Of a stretch of 64,000 nucleotides of DNA, positions 8,591 to 17,437 are shown piece by piece; the stretch's first letter is position 1, and the number at the start of each line of letters is the position of its first letter. This DNA is from Natronolimnohabitans innermongolicus JCM 12255. Lineage in GTDB: Archaea; Halobacteriota; Halobacteria; Halobacteriales; Natrialbaceae. The stretch covers positions 265 to 64,264 of the forward strand of contig NZ_AOHZ01000081.1 of NCBI RefSeq assembly GCF_000337215.1, in the 5' to 3' direction. Position numbers and translations under genes: made by a program. Under the pieces are notes generated by a model. It was not told the origin of the DNA, did not search any database, and saw only the letters and a program-made list of their open reading frames with translations.

Positions 8591-9556
8591 ATGTTCAGTG
8601 GTCGGCGACATCCGGTACTGGAGCCAGAACTCCTCGAGGCGATCGTCGAGGCGATACCCGAGTGGCTCGGCGCGCTGCTCGTTCCGACGACGTATATCGG
8701 GAGCGTCTTCGTGATCGTCCCGGCTATCATCCTCGCCTACTGGTGGGCACCGGATCGGCTGGGCGCGCTGATCCCCGCCTTCTTCGCCTACTACGGGTTG
8801 ATGGCGAGCATCAAATCGCTGAACTCGGCGACGCGGCCGGACGTCGATCCCGCCGTCGGTGCCGAGGTGTTCCCCGAACTGTACTCGACGTGGTACGGCC
8901 ATGCGACGGCCATCTCCTCGACGAGTTTTCCCAGCGGCAACGCGATGGTGCCGGCGGTGATCATCGGCCTGCTGATCGTCGACCTTCGGATCAGCACGCT
9001 CCGCCGGCGCGCGCTCGTCGGCGGCTTCGCCATCGCCACCATCGGCTTTACCCGGCTGGGGCTCGGCGTCCACTACCCGATCGACGTCGTCGGCGGGATC
9101 GCCCTCGGACTGGGGCTGGTCGGCGTTGTCTTGCTCTGTCGGCGCGTCTTCGACGACGGCGTCGGCGCGATGTTCGTCGTCGCGCTCGTCGTCGCGTTCG
9201 CCAGCGTCTGGCTGCGCAGCAACGGATTCGGCGTCCCGACGTGGGACGGTATTCAGGGTTCGAATCGCGTCCTCGCCTTCGGCGGCGCCGTCGGCGGCCT
9301 ACTCGCCTGGCGCGTCGGCCGGGCCACCGAGTGGCGGTACGCCCGCGACGCGCTCGGCCGCGTCGGGACCTTCACAGCCGTGCTCGCCGTCGTCGGCGTG
9401 ACGTACGCGATCCACACGACGATCACGCACCCCCTCGTGACGATGTGCTGGGCGGCCGTCGCCTTCGGCGCGATCATCGCGCTTCCCCACGTCGTGCCGA
9501 CTCGAGACGAGTTCGCGGCGACGCTCGGTCTGGACCCGGCTCGAGGCGGTGCGTGA
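8591..9556 (+). CDS. PAP2-family membrane phosphatase
   Basis: A 321-residue multi-pass protein with the three PAP2 motifs: KSLNSATRP (near residues 78-86), FPSGNAM with the catalytic region, and TRLGLGVHYPIDVVGG with the nucleophilic histidine. The enzyme probably dephosphorylates a prenyl or lipid phosphate at the outer face of the membrane. A TTG at 8555 would add 12 residues. ATG at 8591 is preferred because it starts a clean N-terminus. The C-terminal third carries further membrane segments. Confidence 0.87.
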   Translation: MFSGRRHPVLEPELLEAIVEAIPEWLGALLVPTTYIGSVFVIVPAIILAYWWAPDRLGALIPAFFAYYGLMASIKSLNSATRPDVDPAVGAEVFPELYSTWYGHATAISSTSFPSGNAMVPAVIIGLLIVDLRISTLRRRALVGGFAIATIGFTRLGLGVHYPIDVVGGIALGLGLVGVVLLCRRVFDDGVGAMFVVALVVAFASVWLRSNGFGVPTWDGIQGSNRVLAFGGAVGGLLAWRVGRATEWRYARDALGRVGTFTAVLAVVGVTYAIHTTITHPLVTMCWAAVAFGAIIALPHVVPTRDEFAATLGLDPARGGA

Positions 9557-9684
9557 CGGTCAGTTCCGACACTGCTGTTTCCTCGTCGGTGGTAGCGTCC
9601 GCTCGGTATTCGTTGGTGAATTGCGCTCTGTGTTCGCCCGAAGCGGCCTATCGGACAGGACAGACTCGGTACTGATCGTGAAAG

Positions 9685-9704
9685 TTTCGAGACCGGTCTC
9701 GAAA
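9685..9704. terminator. Perfect 20-bp palindrome between convergent genes
   Basis: TTTCGAGACCGGTCTCGAAA is fully self-complementary. It lies between the ends of the PAP2 gene (plus) and the zinc-finger microprotein (minus). That position favours a bidirectional termination or RNA-processing role, but an operator is possible. Confidence 0.4.
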
Positions 9705-9740
9705 TAACGAGGTGCGTGTGCTGATTGAGTGCGGTACCGT

Positions 9741-9884
9741 TCAGTGACGTGGCCGAAACGTGCTGGACCCACACAAACAGGAGTCAACACCTATTGGGCG
9801 AATCCGACCATTAGAGCACTCTTTCGCCGCGTATACCGACTCACACTCTTCACAGACGGCCACAAGCCGATTGTGGTCGCCCAT
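9741..9884 (-). CDS. 47-residue zinc-finger microprotein
   Basis: A small gene read from ATG 9884 to TGA at 9741. The protein carries CEEC (residues 11-14), Cys23 and CLC (36-38), with an Arg/His-rich end. This is a treble-clef or zinc-ribbon-like layout typical of haloarchaeal microproteins. A strong Shine-Dalgarno sequence, GGAGGTG, sits six bases before the ATG, unusual in a genome with many leaderless genes and strong support for translation. A TATA-like ACTTATTG (minus strand, near 9937) precedes it. Nucleic-acid or protein binding is the likely role; no partner is apparent. Confidence 0.72.
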   Translation of the reverse strand: MGDHNRLVAVCEECESVYAAKECSNGRIRPIGVDSCLCGSSTFRPRH

Positions 9885-10227
9885 AGCGAGCACCTCCTAT
9901 TCGGTAAGGGGAGCCAGCAACTTCAACCCTCACAATAAGTACCGTGGAGGTCTTCGGAGAGCGACAGTCGTCTACAAACGATCGCTCGGGAGCGACGCGG
10001 TGGAGCCAGCGAAAATACATTCATCGTCGTGCAACAATCCTCACTATTCAGCAGCCACAGTATGGCGGTGTGTTCAGGGTCGACTCCACCACGGCCTGTT
10101 CCCGTGCCACCTGAAGGGATTATCCCGCTCGAGCGCCGAGGCCCGATATGCAGCCGTGCGACCACCCGACGAAATCGTCCGGGACCGAGGGTATGCGGGC
10201 CCGGGACCGAAGCCCGGAGGGACAGGC
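9885..10227. other. Intergenic region upstream of microprotein and RNase HI
   Basis: About 340 bp between divergent genes. It contains the microprotein ribosome-binding site and TATA-like element at its left end, and the GGAGGG ribosome-binding site of the RNase HI gene at its right end. Open frames continue through it but lack good starts and family resemblance. Confidence 0.5.
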
Positions 10228-10884
10228 GTGACCGACGACTCCCTCCCGGCCGAACACCTCTCGCCGCTCGCCGCGCTCGTCGACGAGGTGCTCGCGGGCG
10301 TCGGCTACGAGGTGGCGGCCGCCACCGAGGCCGTCGACGACGCCGTCCCCGGCTACGGCGGGCTCTTCGATCCCGAAACTACCCGGGACGAGTTGCGGTG
10401 CGCGCTCGAGGACGTACTGGAGTCGGGACTCAGTCGGCCGGCCGTCCCCGAGCCCGAGCCGACAAGCGACGCGTTCGTCTGCTACGTCGACGGCAGTTCG
10501 TGCGGCAACCCCGGTCCCGCGGGGGCTGGCGCCGTTATCATGGACGCTTCGGAGAATCAACTCGCTCGTCTCGGCCGCCCCGTCGGCTCCCGGGCGGGGA
10601 ACAACACCGCCGAGTACGTCGCCCTCCAGCTCGGACTCGCCGAACTGGTGGCTCGCTACGAGCCGCGCCGACTCGAAGTTCGCATCGACTCGATGACGGT
10701 CATCCGAGACGTCTGGGGCGGCGACGAGCCGACGGAACCCGGCGTCGAGAGGTACAGCGAGGCCGTCGCGACGGCACTCTCGAGTATCCCGGAGCATCGG
10801 TACACGCATCTGGCCGACAGCGACCCGAACCCCGCCGACGCACTGGCGACGGTGGGCGCCGATATCGCAGCCTTCGGACCCTGA
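10228..10884 (+). CDS. rnhA: Ribonuclease HI with N-terminal extension
   Basis: A 218-residue protein. The C-terminal ~135 residues are an RNase HI domain with the DEDD set: YVDGSSCGNPGPAG (first Asp), NNTAEY (Glu), RIDSMTV (second Asp) and DSDPNPADALA (last Asp). The enzyme cuts RNA in RNA-DNA hybrids, for example primers and R-loops. The N-terminal ~80 residues are acidic, which is common in haloarchaeal homologues. The GTG at 10228 is chosen because GGAGGG stands six to seven bases ahead. Upstream sequence in frame has no better start. Confidence 0.87.
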   Translation: MTDDSLPAEHLSPLAALVDEVLAGVGYEVAAATEAVDDAVPGYGGLFDPETTRDELRCALEDVLESGLSRPAVPEPEPTSDAFVCYVDGSSCGNPGPAGAGAVIMDASENQLARLGRPVGSRAGNNTAEYVALQLGLAELVARYEPRRLEVRIDSMTVIRDVWGGDEPTEPGVERYSEAVATALSSIPEHRYTHLADSDPNPADALATVGADIAAFGP

Positions 10885-11207
10885 TCGTGAGTGAATGCGA
10901 TATTCGTGGAGGTATGAACGAAATGAGGAGACGCTGCTCTCGTGGCCACAAGGAATTGCCTCGTCCTCCCCAGCCGATTCACTCCCTCACTGCGTTCGGT
11001 CGCTCATCCCTCGCGCGTGTCATCGGCAGGCCTCACTATCGTTCGGCCAGCCGACAGCACGCGCCACCGCACGCCGGATGAGCAGAACGGAGCGGTAACG
11101 CCTCCGCCTATAGTGAACGAAGGGCGCCATCGTATCTGCCATCGCGGTACTCGAACCGACGCCGACGGCCCGACAGCTACAAACCGCAGATGCCCCCAGT
11201 TCGTGGT
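10885..11207. other. Intergenic region, no clear feature
   Basis: About 320 bp with several short inverted fragments (for example TCACTAT near 11034 and ATAGTGA near 11111). No convincing gene or RNA was recognised. It probably holds the promoter of the AIR-synthase-like gene. Confidence 0.4.
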
Positions 11208-12203
11208 ATGCCCGGGAAGGTGAGTCCGGACGACTTGCTCGCACACGTCTTCGGCCGCACGGGAACGGCCGCCGAGGACGAGACGGTACTGCAGGGACCG
11301 GCGAACGGCGAAGACGCCGCCGCCATCGCGCCGCCCGGCGACGAGACGCTGGTCGTCAGCTCCGATCCGATCTCGCTGGCGGCCGAGGGCGTCGGCTCGC
11401 TCGCCGTCCCGATCGCCACCAACGACGTCGCCGCCTCCGGGGCCGACCCGCGCTGGCTGACCGTCGTCATCATGCTGCCCGACGAGGAAACGGACCTCGA
11501 GGCGATCACCCGAGACCTCGACGCCGCGGCGCGAGACGTCGGGGCCTCCATCGTCGGCGGTCACTCTGAGTACGTCGACCAGCTCGAGCGACCGTTGCTC
11601 TCGCTGACGGCGATCGGAACCGCCGAGGCGTTCGTCCCGACCGGCGGCGCCGAACCCGGTGACAAGGTCCTCCTGACGAAGGCTGCGGGCCTCGAGGGGG
11701 CGGCCATTCTCGCGGCCGACTTCGGCGACGACCTCGACGTCGATGACGGCGTCCGCGAGCGCGCCGAGGCGTTCGTCGAGGAGCTCAGCGTCCTTCCCGA
11801 CGCGCGCGCGATTCGCGGGCACGCGACCGCGATGCACGACCCAACGGAGGGCGGCGTCGCGGCCGGCCTGCTCGAGATCGCCCGCGCGTCGGACGTTCGA
11901 CTCGAGGTGGATCGCGACGCCGTTCCGATCCGCGAGGAGACCGAACGGCTGTGTGCGGCCGCCGGCGTCGATCCGCTGCGGATCTTCGGCTCCGGAGCGT
12001 TGCTCGCGACGGTGCCGTCCGCGGCGGTCGACGACTGTCTGGCGGCGCTCGAGGACGCGGGACTCGAGGGTGCGGAGATCGGAACGGTTCACGAGTTGGG
12101 TGCGGACGGGGACGCGGAACTCGTCCTGGACGGCGAGTCGCTCACCGAGCCGATCGAGGACGATCTCTACCCGCTCTGGGAGCGGGCCGACGGCGACGCG
12201 TGA
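11208..12203 (+). CDS. AIR synthase/HypE-family protein
   Basis: A 331-residue ATP-binding protein of the PurM/HypE/SelD/ThiL superfamily. Recognisable elements are the N-terminal GEDAAAIAPPGDETLVVSSDP, TNDVAASGADPRW, GGHSEYVDQ and MHDPTEGGVAAGL, in the family order. This is the haloarchaeal type usually named 'AIR synthase family' or hydrogenase maturation factor. No hydrogenase genes are nearby, so a HypE role is doubtful. ATG at 11208 begins the conserved part; a start at 11190 would add six residues. Confidence 0.82.
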   Translation: MPGKVSPDDLLAHVFGRTGTAAEDETVLQGPANGEDAAAIAPPGDETLVVSSDPISLAAEGVGSLAVPIATNDVAASGADPRWLTVVIMLPDEETDLEAITRDLDAAARDVGASIVGGHSEYVDQLERPLLSLTAIGTAEAFVPTGGAEPGDKVLLTKAAGLEGAAILAADFGDDLDVDDGVRERAEAFVEELSVLPDARAIRGHATAMHDPTEGGVAAGLLEIARASDVRLEVDRDAVPIREETERLCAAAGVDPLRIFGSGALLATVPSAAVDDCLAALEDAGLEGAEIGTVHELGADGDAELVLDGESLTEPIEDDLYPLWERADGDA

Positions 12204-12324
12204 TCGACGCCGCGAGATCGAACTCGATCGCGGTCGCGACCGCGGGCGAACTCGCAGACGGCGGCGTCGCGGTGCGCGTACGTGCTTGCATGCGTCTTAT
12301 TGGCACGGGCGCGCTCCGTCCGGT

Positions 12325-12519
12325 ATGGCGACGATCGCCTACGAGGGACCGGACGGCACCGCCGAGGAGACCGTCGACGCCGACAACATCACCGACTCGG
12401 GGAAAGTCCAGGGGCTTCGGATCAAACTCGAGGACGGCTACATCCACCTTCCCTACACTCGGGTATACTGGGTTCGCATGACGGCGGAGGAGGGAAGAGC
12501 CGACTACTCGTCGGCGTGA
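12325..12519 (+). CDS. Small conserved haloarchaeal protein, 64 residues
   Basis: The protein begins MATIAYEGPDGTAEETVDAD and continues with a beta-strand-rich pattern (VQGLRIKLEDGYIHLPYTRVYWV). It is strongly acidic and has no membrane segment. I do not know a function. Spacing from the upstream gene is 121 bp, and a CTTATTG element near 12296 could be its TATA box. That would make the mRNA nearly leaderless. Confidence 0.65.
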   Translation: MATIAYEGPDGTAEETVDADNITDSGKVQGLRIKLEDGYIHLPYTRVYWVRMTAEEGRADYSSA

Positions 12520-12612
12520 CGGTCCCGGTGTGAGACGCGCGACGCTGTGGCTCGTCTCGGCGTCGGTCCGATCCGATGCGCGACGTTCGAAGAGAACCAC
12601 GTTCGGATAGCG

Positions 12613-12999
12613 CTACTCGTCCTTCCAGATGAGTCCCTCGGTCCGCGAGGTCAGGACGACCTCGCCGTCGCCGTTCTCGCAGACGACGTCGGACGTGAAC
12701 TCGTAGCGGTCGTCCCGTTCGACGACCTCGTCGTACGTCGACCGGCAGCTGATGGTCTCGCCGGTGTAGACGGGTCGGCGGAAGTCGAACTCCATCGTAC
12801 TGGCTAACACTTCGTTGTCGCTGCCCAGTTTCGTGGGCAGCGTCGCGGTCAACAGTCCCTGTACCATCACGCGCCCGTTCTCGTCCGGCTCGGTGTGGCG
12901 GGCCTGGTCGTCCCCGGTGAGTTCTGCGAACTGCTGTACGTCCTCGACGGTGAACGTTCGCTCGTAGGTCCGCGTTTCGCCCTCGGTCGGTCGTGTCAT
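12613..12999 (-). CDS. MaoC-like hydratase/dehydratase domain protein
   Basis: A 128-residue single hot-dog-fold protein. It has FTVEDVQQFAELTGDDQARH near the N-terminus and MVQGLLTATLPTKL, then FRRPVYTGETISC, the usual order in R-specific enoyl-CoA hydratases. The canonical D-x4-H dyad appears as DDQARH. Such proteins hydrate enoyl-CoA in fatty-acid or polyhydroxyalkanoate metabolism, or act as thioesterase-like partners. ATG at 12999 is the only reasonable start. It is a monocistronic unit in this window. Confidence 0.78.
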   Translation of the reverse strand: MTRPTEGETRTYERTFTVEDVQQFAELTGDDQARHTEPDENGRVMVQGLLTATLPTKLGSDNEVLASTMEFDFRRPVYTGETISCRSTYDEVVERDDRYEFTSDVVCENGDGEVVLTSRTEGLIWKDE

Positions 13000-13286
13000 C
13001 GAAATCGGTAGCCGTACCGTCGCACTCGAAACTACAAAAGCGGTCGGGATGAGGGAACGTCACGATGGGTTCGGAGTGACTCGAGTCGTCGTGGAGACGC
13101 CTTCTGCAGCGACTCTTGAGTCCGTTCGGCGGTTCGCCGATCGAACCGGTCAGCGAGTATCGTTCGAGCGACCCTTTTGCCCGCCAGACGAGCGTCACCG
13201 TACGACGGGTTCAACGTTGAAATTCAGACGGCCGAACATGTTCAGTAACGCTTATCTCTTGAGTGAGTGGAGTGTTGACAAGGGAC

Positions 13287-14288
13287 ATGATGGATCGACG
13301 GACGTATCTCAAGTCGGCAGGGGTAGCGACCGCGGGGGGACTGGCCGGACTCGCCGGCTGTGTCGGCGGTAACGGGAACGGAATCCCGACACTGGAGTAC
13401 AACTACGTCGTCCCGATCGAAGCGCTGGGATCGATTCAGGGGATTCCGGAACTGCAGGACGAACTCGAGCATTACGGCGACGAGTACGAACTGAACGTCA
13501 ACCAGGTCTCGGGGACGCCGGACGCCGTGATGGGGATGGCCTCGGGAGAGGTCGACCTGGCGTTTCTGACCACCGTCAGCTTCGGCTCCGCGATCGAGGA
13601 GGACGCCGTTCCGGGGGGAATCACGGGAATCATGATGGACTTCTACGACGCCCACCCCGACTACTACGGCTCGACGGTCTACTCGCTGCCGGACTCGGAT
13701 CTCACCGATCCCGAAGACCTCGAGGGCCAGACCCTCGGCATCAACGCACTGGGGACTGCCACGCACGCGGTCTACGTGAAGATGTTCTCCGAGGTCGGCC
13801 TCGATCCCGACGACGACGTCGAGTTCATGGAACTCGAGTTTCCGGCCACGACGGCCGCACTGGAGGACGGCCGGATGGACGCGGGGTTCTACCCGCCGCT
13901 GTTCGCGTCGGAGCCGCGGGACGAAGGGTTCACCGAGGTGTTCACCAGCCACGACGCGTGGGACGAGATGTACCCGTTCTCGTTCGTCGCGGCGACGAAC
14001 GACTCGCTCGAGGAGAAAGATGACGCCATCGCGGCGTGGGCCGACGACTGCGCCTCGTTCTTCGAGTACGTCCAGGAGAATCGGTCGGAGGTCGTCTCGC
14101 TGGCGGCCGACCACTTCGACATCCCCGAACCCGCCATCGACGCGTTCTACCTGACGGAGTACGATTTCTACAGGCAACTCGAGTTCGAGACGGACCGGTT
14201 CGACGAGACGTTAGACGAGCTAGTCGACCTCGGCTACCTCGACGAGCAACGGGACTGGACCGAGTACATCACTAACGAGTACGTCTGA
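13287..14288 (+). CDS. NMT1/ABC-type substrate-binding lipoprotein, Tat-exported
   Basis: About 333 residues. The N-terminus MMDRRTYLKSAG carries a twin-arginine motif followed by a hydrophobic run and a lipobox ending in LAGC, so the protein is exported folded and lipid-anchored. The body resembles NitT/TauT-type (NMT1, SsuA/THI5-like) periplasmic binding proteins: DLTDPEDLEGQTLGINALG and ATTAALEDGRMDAGF are characteristic. No permease or ATPase gene adjoins it, so it is an orphan here. ATG 13287 or 13290 are both possible; upstream residues are not part of the signal peptide. Confidence 0.8.
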   Translation: MMDRRTYLKSAGVATAGGLAGLAGCVGGNGNGIPTLEYNYVVPIEALGSIQGIPELQDELEHYGDEYELNVNQVSGTPDAVMGMASGEVDLAFLTTVSFGSAIEEDAVPGGITGIMMDFYDAHPDYYGSTVYSLPDSDLTDPEDLEGQTLGINALGTATHAVYVKMFSEVGLDPDDDVEFMELEFPATTAALEDGRMDAGFYPPLFASEPRDEGFTEVFTSHDAWDEMYPFSFVAATNDSLEEKDDAIAAWADDCASFFEYVQENRSEVVSLAADHFDIPEPAIDAFYLTEYDFYRQLEFETDRFDETLDELVDLGYLDEQRDWTEYITNEYV

Positions 14289-14342
14289 ACGGTCCGTCGG
14301 CGGAAAACTGCCTTACGAGAGGACCACGAACAGTGGTACCGA

Positions 14343-15224
14343 ATGATACCGCCGATCGCGAACCGGTTCGTCGCGAGCGAGACGTCCGCGGTAGCGCTCG
14401 AGCACGTCCGGCAACTCAACGATCGCAACGTCGCGGGGATCCTCAATCTGCTCGGCGAACACTACGAGACGCGGCCGCCGGTCCGCGCCGACGCGGCGGA
14501 GTACCGCGCGCTGATCCGCGATATCGCGAGGTCGGATCTCGAGGCGACGATCTCGGTCAAGCCGTCCCAGTTCGGTCTCGACCTCGGCGGGGACGTGTTC
14601 CGCGAGACGCTGGCCGACGTGGTCGGGGTCGCCGCCGACCACGGCGTCTTCGTCTGGATCGATATGGAAGACCACACGACGACCGACGCGACGCTCGACG
14701 CGTTCGAGGCCCTCGCTCGAGAGCACTGGGGCGGCGAGCGGTCCGCGTCGGGTCACGGTGCCAACGGCGCCGCCGGCGGTATCGGCGTCTGCGTGCAGGC
14801 GAACCTCCGGCGAACCCGCGAAGACGTCGAACGACTCGCCGACGTGCCCGGCAAGGTGCGGTTCGTCAAGGGCGCCTACGACGAGCCGGCCGACGTGGCT
14901 TACCAGGACGCCGATCGGATCGACCGCGAGTATCGGAACCTGCTCGAGTACGCCTTCAATCACTACGACGACGGCATCGCGGTCGGCAGTCACGACCCCG
15001 AGATGATCGACTACGCGATCGACCGCCACGAAGAACACGGCACCGACTTCGAGATCCAGATGCTGATGGGCGTCCGCGAGGACGCACAGACCGATCTCGC
15101 CGGCGAGTATCCCGTCTATCAGTACGTCCCTTACGGCAACCGATGGAAATCGTACTTCTACCGGCGGATGACCGAACGGACCGAAAATATCCGCTTCGCG
15201 CTACGGGCTATTTTCGGCCGGTAG
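14343..15224 (+). CDS. Proline dehydrogenase
   Basis: A 293-residue FAD-dependent PRODH-type barrel that oxidises proline to pyrroline-5-carboxylate. Typical pieces are TISVKPSQFGLD, WIDMEDHTTTDATLD, FVKGAYDEP and the C-terminal PYGNRWKSYFYRRMTERTEN, which holds the substrate-binding arginines. The size fits the monofunctional enzymes. A GATACC-rich segment precedes ATG 14343. No pyrroline-5-carboxylate dehydrogenase is adjacent. Proline breakdown would feed the glutamate pool handled by the glutamate dehydrogenase at 52033. Confidence 0.9.
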   Translation: MIPPIANRFVASETSAVALEHVRQLNDRNVAGILNLLGEHYETRPPVRADAAEYRALIRDIARSDLEATISVKPSQFGLDLGGDVFRETLADVVGVAADHGVFVWIDMEDHTTTDATLDAFEALAREHWGGERSASGHGANGAAGGIGVCVQANLRRTREDVERLADVPGKVRFVKGAYDEPADVAYQDADRIDREYRNLLEYAFNHYDDGIAVGSHDPEMIDYAIDRHEEHGTDFEIQMLMGVREDAQTDLAGEYPVYQYVPYGNRWKSYFYRRMTERTENIRFALRAIFGR

Positions 15225-15308
15225 CGTCGGTCTGGCGGCGCCCCACTCGGTTCAGACGGAAGAGGATAAAAGGAAGGGCTCATTAGCCCCTGGTGTGAGT
15301 TGCTGTAC

Positions 15309-16025
15309 ATGGCTTCGTGGAAGCGGGACTTCGCGAGTGGGCTGATCGTCCTCGGCCCGATCCTCGTCACTCTCTACGTCATCTACTGGCTCTACGGCCT
15401 TATAGCCGGACTCACGCCCGGCCTCATCTTGGAGCCCGAGGCCCTCGAGCCGCTTATTCCGGGCGACGGTTCGCAGGCCGAGCAGACTCGCGAACAGCTC
15501 GCACAGTTCCTTCGCGTCGTCGTCGCGTTGACCGTCCTCGTGATTCTTACCTTCTCCGTCGGCTACCTGATGCGGACGACCATCGGCGGACTCTTCGAAC
15601 GGATCGTCGACAACGTCGCCAACCGCGTTCCCGTGATGCGCGTCGTCTACAACGCCTCGAAGATGGCCGCCGAGACCGCCTTCGGCGAACAGGAAGCGCT
15701 CCAGAAACCCGTCAAACTCGAGACCTGGAACGGACTCCGGATGACCGCGTTCAAGACGGGGAAAACGACCGACGACGGCCGCGAAGTATTGTTTCTTCCG
15801 ACCTCCCCGAACATCACGACGGGCTTCGTCATCGAAGTCGAATCCGAACGCATCTCCGAACTCGACGAGGACGTCGAAGACGCCCTCACGCGGGTTCTGA
15901 GCGCGGGCTTCGGCGATTCCAACCGCAATCGCGGACTCGAGGCGGGCGTTTCGATCGACGTCGTCGACGAAGCGCAGACGAAACGACTCGAGGACGGTAA
16001 CTCGGATCGGGCCGACGACGACTGA
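15309..16025 (+). CDS. DUF502 family membrane protein
   Basis: A 238-residue protein with two strong membrane segments (residues ~10-35 and ~70-95) and a C-terminal soluble part containing PVMRVVYNASKMAAETAF and VLFLPTSPNITTGFV. These are the hallmarks of DUF502. The function is unknown; the family is common in haloarchaea. TTG at 15300 would add three residues. ATG 15309 is preferred. The acidic tail ends just before a short TCAGATTTT repetition. Confidence 0.85.
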   Translation: MASWKRDFASGLIVLGPILVTLYVIYWLYGLIAGLTPGLILEPEALEPLIPGDGSQAEQTREQLAQFLRVVVALTVLVILTFSVGYLMRTTIGGLFERIVDNVANRVPVMRVVYNASKMAAETAFGEQEALQKPVKLETWNGLRMTAFKTGKTTDDGREVLFLPTSPNITTGFVIEVESERISELDEDVEDALTRVLSAGFGDSNRNRGLEAGVSIDVVDEAQTKRLEDGNSDRADDD

Positions 16026-16077
16026 CGGTCGAACGGGTTCGATCGTGGGGGTTTCAGATTTTCAGATTTTCAGAGCC

Positions 16078-17271
16078 TCAGATTCCCTGACTCATCAGGT
16101 GGCTTCGCAACACGTCTCCCTCCTTGTTCCCCGCTGCAGTGTTGACGATGACGATCGTCTCGTCGTCGTCGAACGTCCCGCGTTCGGCGAGCTCCCAGGC
16201 GCCGCTGGCCGCTGCGGCCGGGCTCGGCGCCATCTCGAGGCCCGTATGCTGGGCGACCTGGACGCCGGCCTCGAGGACGTCGGGATCCTCGGTAGCGACC
16301 GCGCCGCCGCCGGTTTCGCGAATCGCTTCGAGCACTAGCGGGCCGGCCGCCGGGTCGGCGATCTCGATTTCGCCGCAGATCGTGTCGGGCGTCTCGACGG
16401 GGGCGGACTCCTCGCGGTCGTTCTCGATCGCGTCGACGATCGGCGCACAGCCGTCGGCCTGCGCGGCGTACAGCGGCGGCAGTTCGTCGATGAGCCCGAG
16501 TTCGAGCAGCTCCGTCGCGGCCTTGTGGGCGCCGACGATGCCGGCGCCGAGGCCCGTCGGATACACGATCGCATCCGGAACGTTCCAGTCGAGGCGCTCG
16601 ACGATCTCGTAGAGCGTCGTCTTGGCGCCTTCGTGGCGGTAGGGCGTCTCGAAGGGCTGCAGCGAGTACCAGTCGTCGTGTTCGCCCATGGCCTCCTCGT
16701 AGGCGCCGACGGCGTCGTCGAACCGGCCGCCCACGACGTTCATGTCGCCGCCGTGGACGTTGATCATCGCCTTGTTCGAAAAGCTCGAGCGCGAGGGAAC
16801 GTACACGTGCGACTCGAGGCCGGCACGGCCGGCGTAGGCGGCGGCTGCCTGCCCGTCGTTGCCGGTCGAGGTGAGCGCGACCGCCTCGGCGTCGTGCTGG
16901 GCGGCCGCGGTGACCGTCAGCGACTGGCCGCGATCGGTCGTCGAGCCGGTCGGATTTCGGCCCTCGTCCTTGATCAGCACGCGGCCGACGCCGAGTTCGT
17001 CGGCCAGATCGGGGCAGTCGACCAGCGCGGTCGCGCCCTCGTCGGTCGTCACCGCCGACTCGCGGGGAAACGGCAGCAGTTCCTCGTAGCGCCACTGCGA
17101 GTCGAACGGGCGCTCGGCGAGAGTCTCGCGATCGAGATCGATCGCGTCGTAGTCGTAACTCGGGTCCAGAAAGCCGTCGCAGTCGGGACAGCGATGGGAT
17201 ACGTTCGCGGCGTCGTACGTTCCCCCGCAGTCGACACACTCGAGGCCGGCGAAGGCGTCCGTCGTCTCCAT
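16078..17271 (-). CDS. Threonine synthase homologue lacking the expected PLP lysine
   Basis: A 397-residue fold-type II PLP-family protein. It has an N-terminal zinc ribbon (CVDCGG...HRCPDC, residues 12-31), TSTGNDGQAAAAYAG for phosphate-loop contacts, YPTGLGAGIVGAHKA and the ending NTAAGNKEGD. The usual motif NPTGSFKDRG reads NPTGSTTDRG, so the Schiff-base lysine is not at its normal place. I checked this on the minus strand around 16940-16965. It may be a haloarchaeal paralogue with altered chemistry or one using another lysine. ATG at 17271 is clear. Confidence 0.8.
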   Translation of the reverse strand: METTDAFAGLECVDCGGTYDAANVSHRCPDCDGFLDPSYDYDAIDLDRETLAERPFDSQWRYEELLPFPRESAVTTDEGATALVDCPDLADELGVGRVLIKDEGRNPTGSTTDRGQSLTVTAAAQHDAEAVALTSTGNDGQAAAAYAGRAGLESHVYVPSRSSFSNKAMINVHGGDMNVVGGRFDDAVGAYEEAMGEHDDWYSLQPFETPYRHEGAKTTLYEIVERLDWNVPDAIVYPTGLGAGIVGAHKAATELLELGLIDELPPLYAAQADGCAPIVDAIENDREESAPVETPDTICGEIEIADPAAGPLVLEAIRETGGGAVATEDPDVLEAGVQVAQHTGLEMAPSPAAAASGAWELAERGTFDDDETIVIVNTAAGNKEGDVLRSHLMSQGI

Positions 17272-17437
17272 AGGCGACTGTTCGCGGGACGGAACTAATG
17301 GCTGTCCATCGGTGCTCGAACGGCGTTCGCGGCGCGGAGCCGTCGTTCGACGGGCGTATTCGAAGCGGTGGAAAAGCGGGCCGAAGCGATCGCGGGACCG
17401 AGAGGCCGGTTCGGATCGCGGGACCGGGGCGGTCGAT

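Noticed and set aside
16050-16080. TCAGATTTT short repetition between DUF502 and the threonine synthase homologue
   Set aside because: Only two to three short units at convergent gene ends; probably a chance or terminator-like T-rich stretch.
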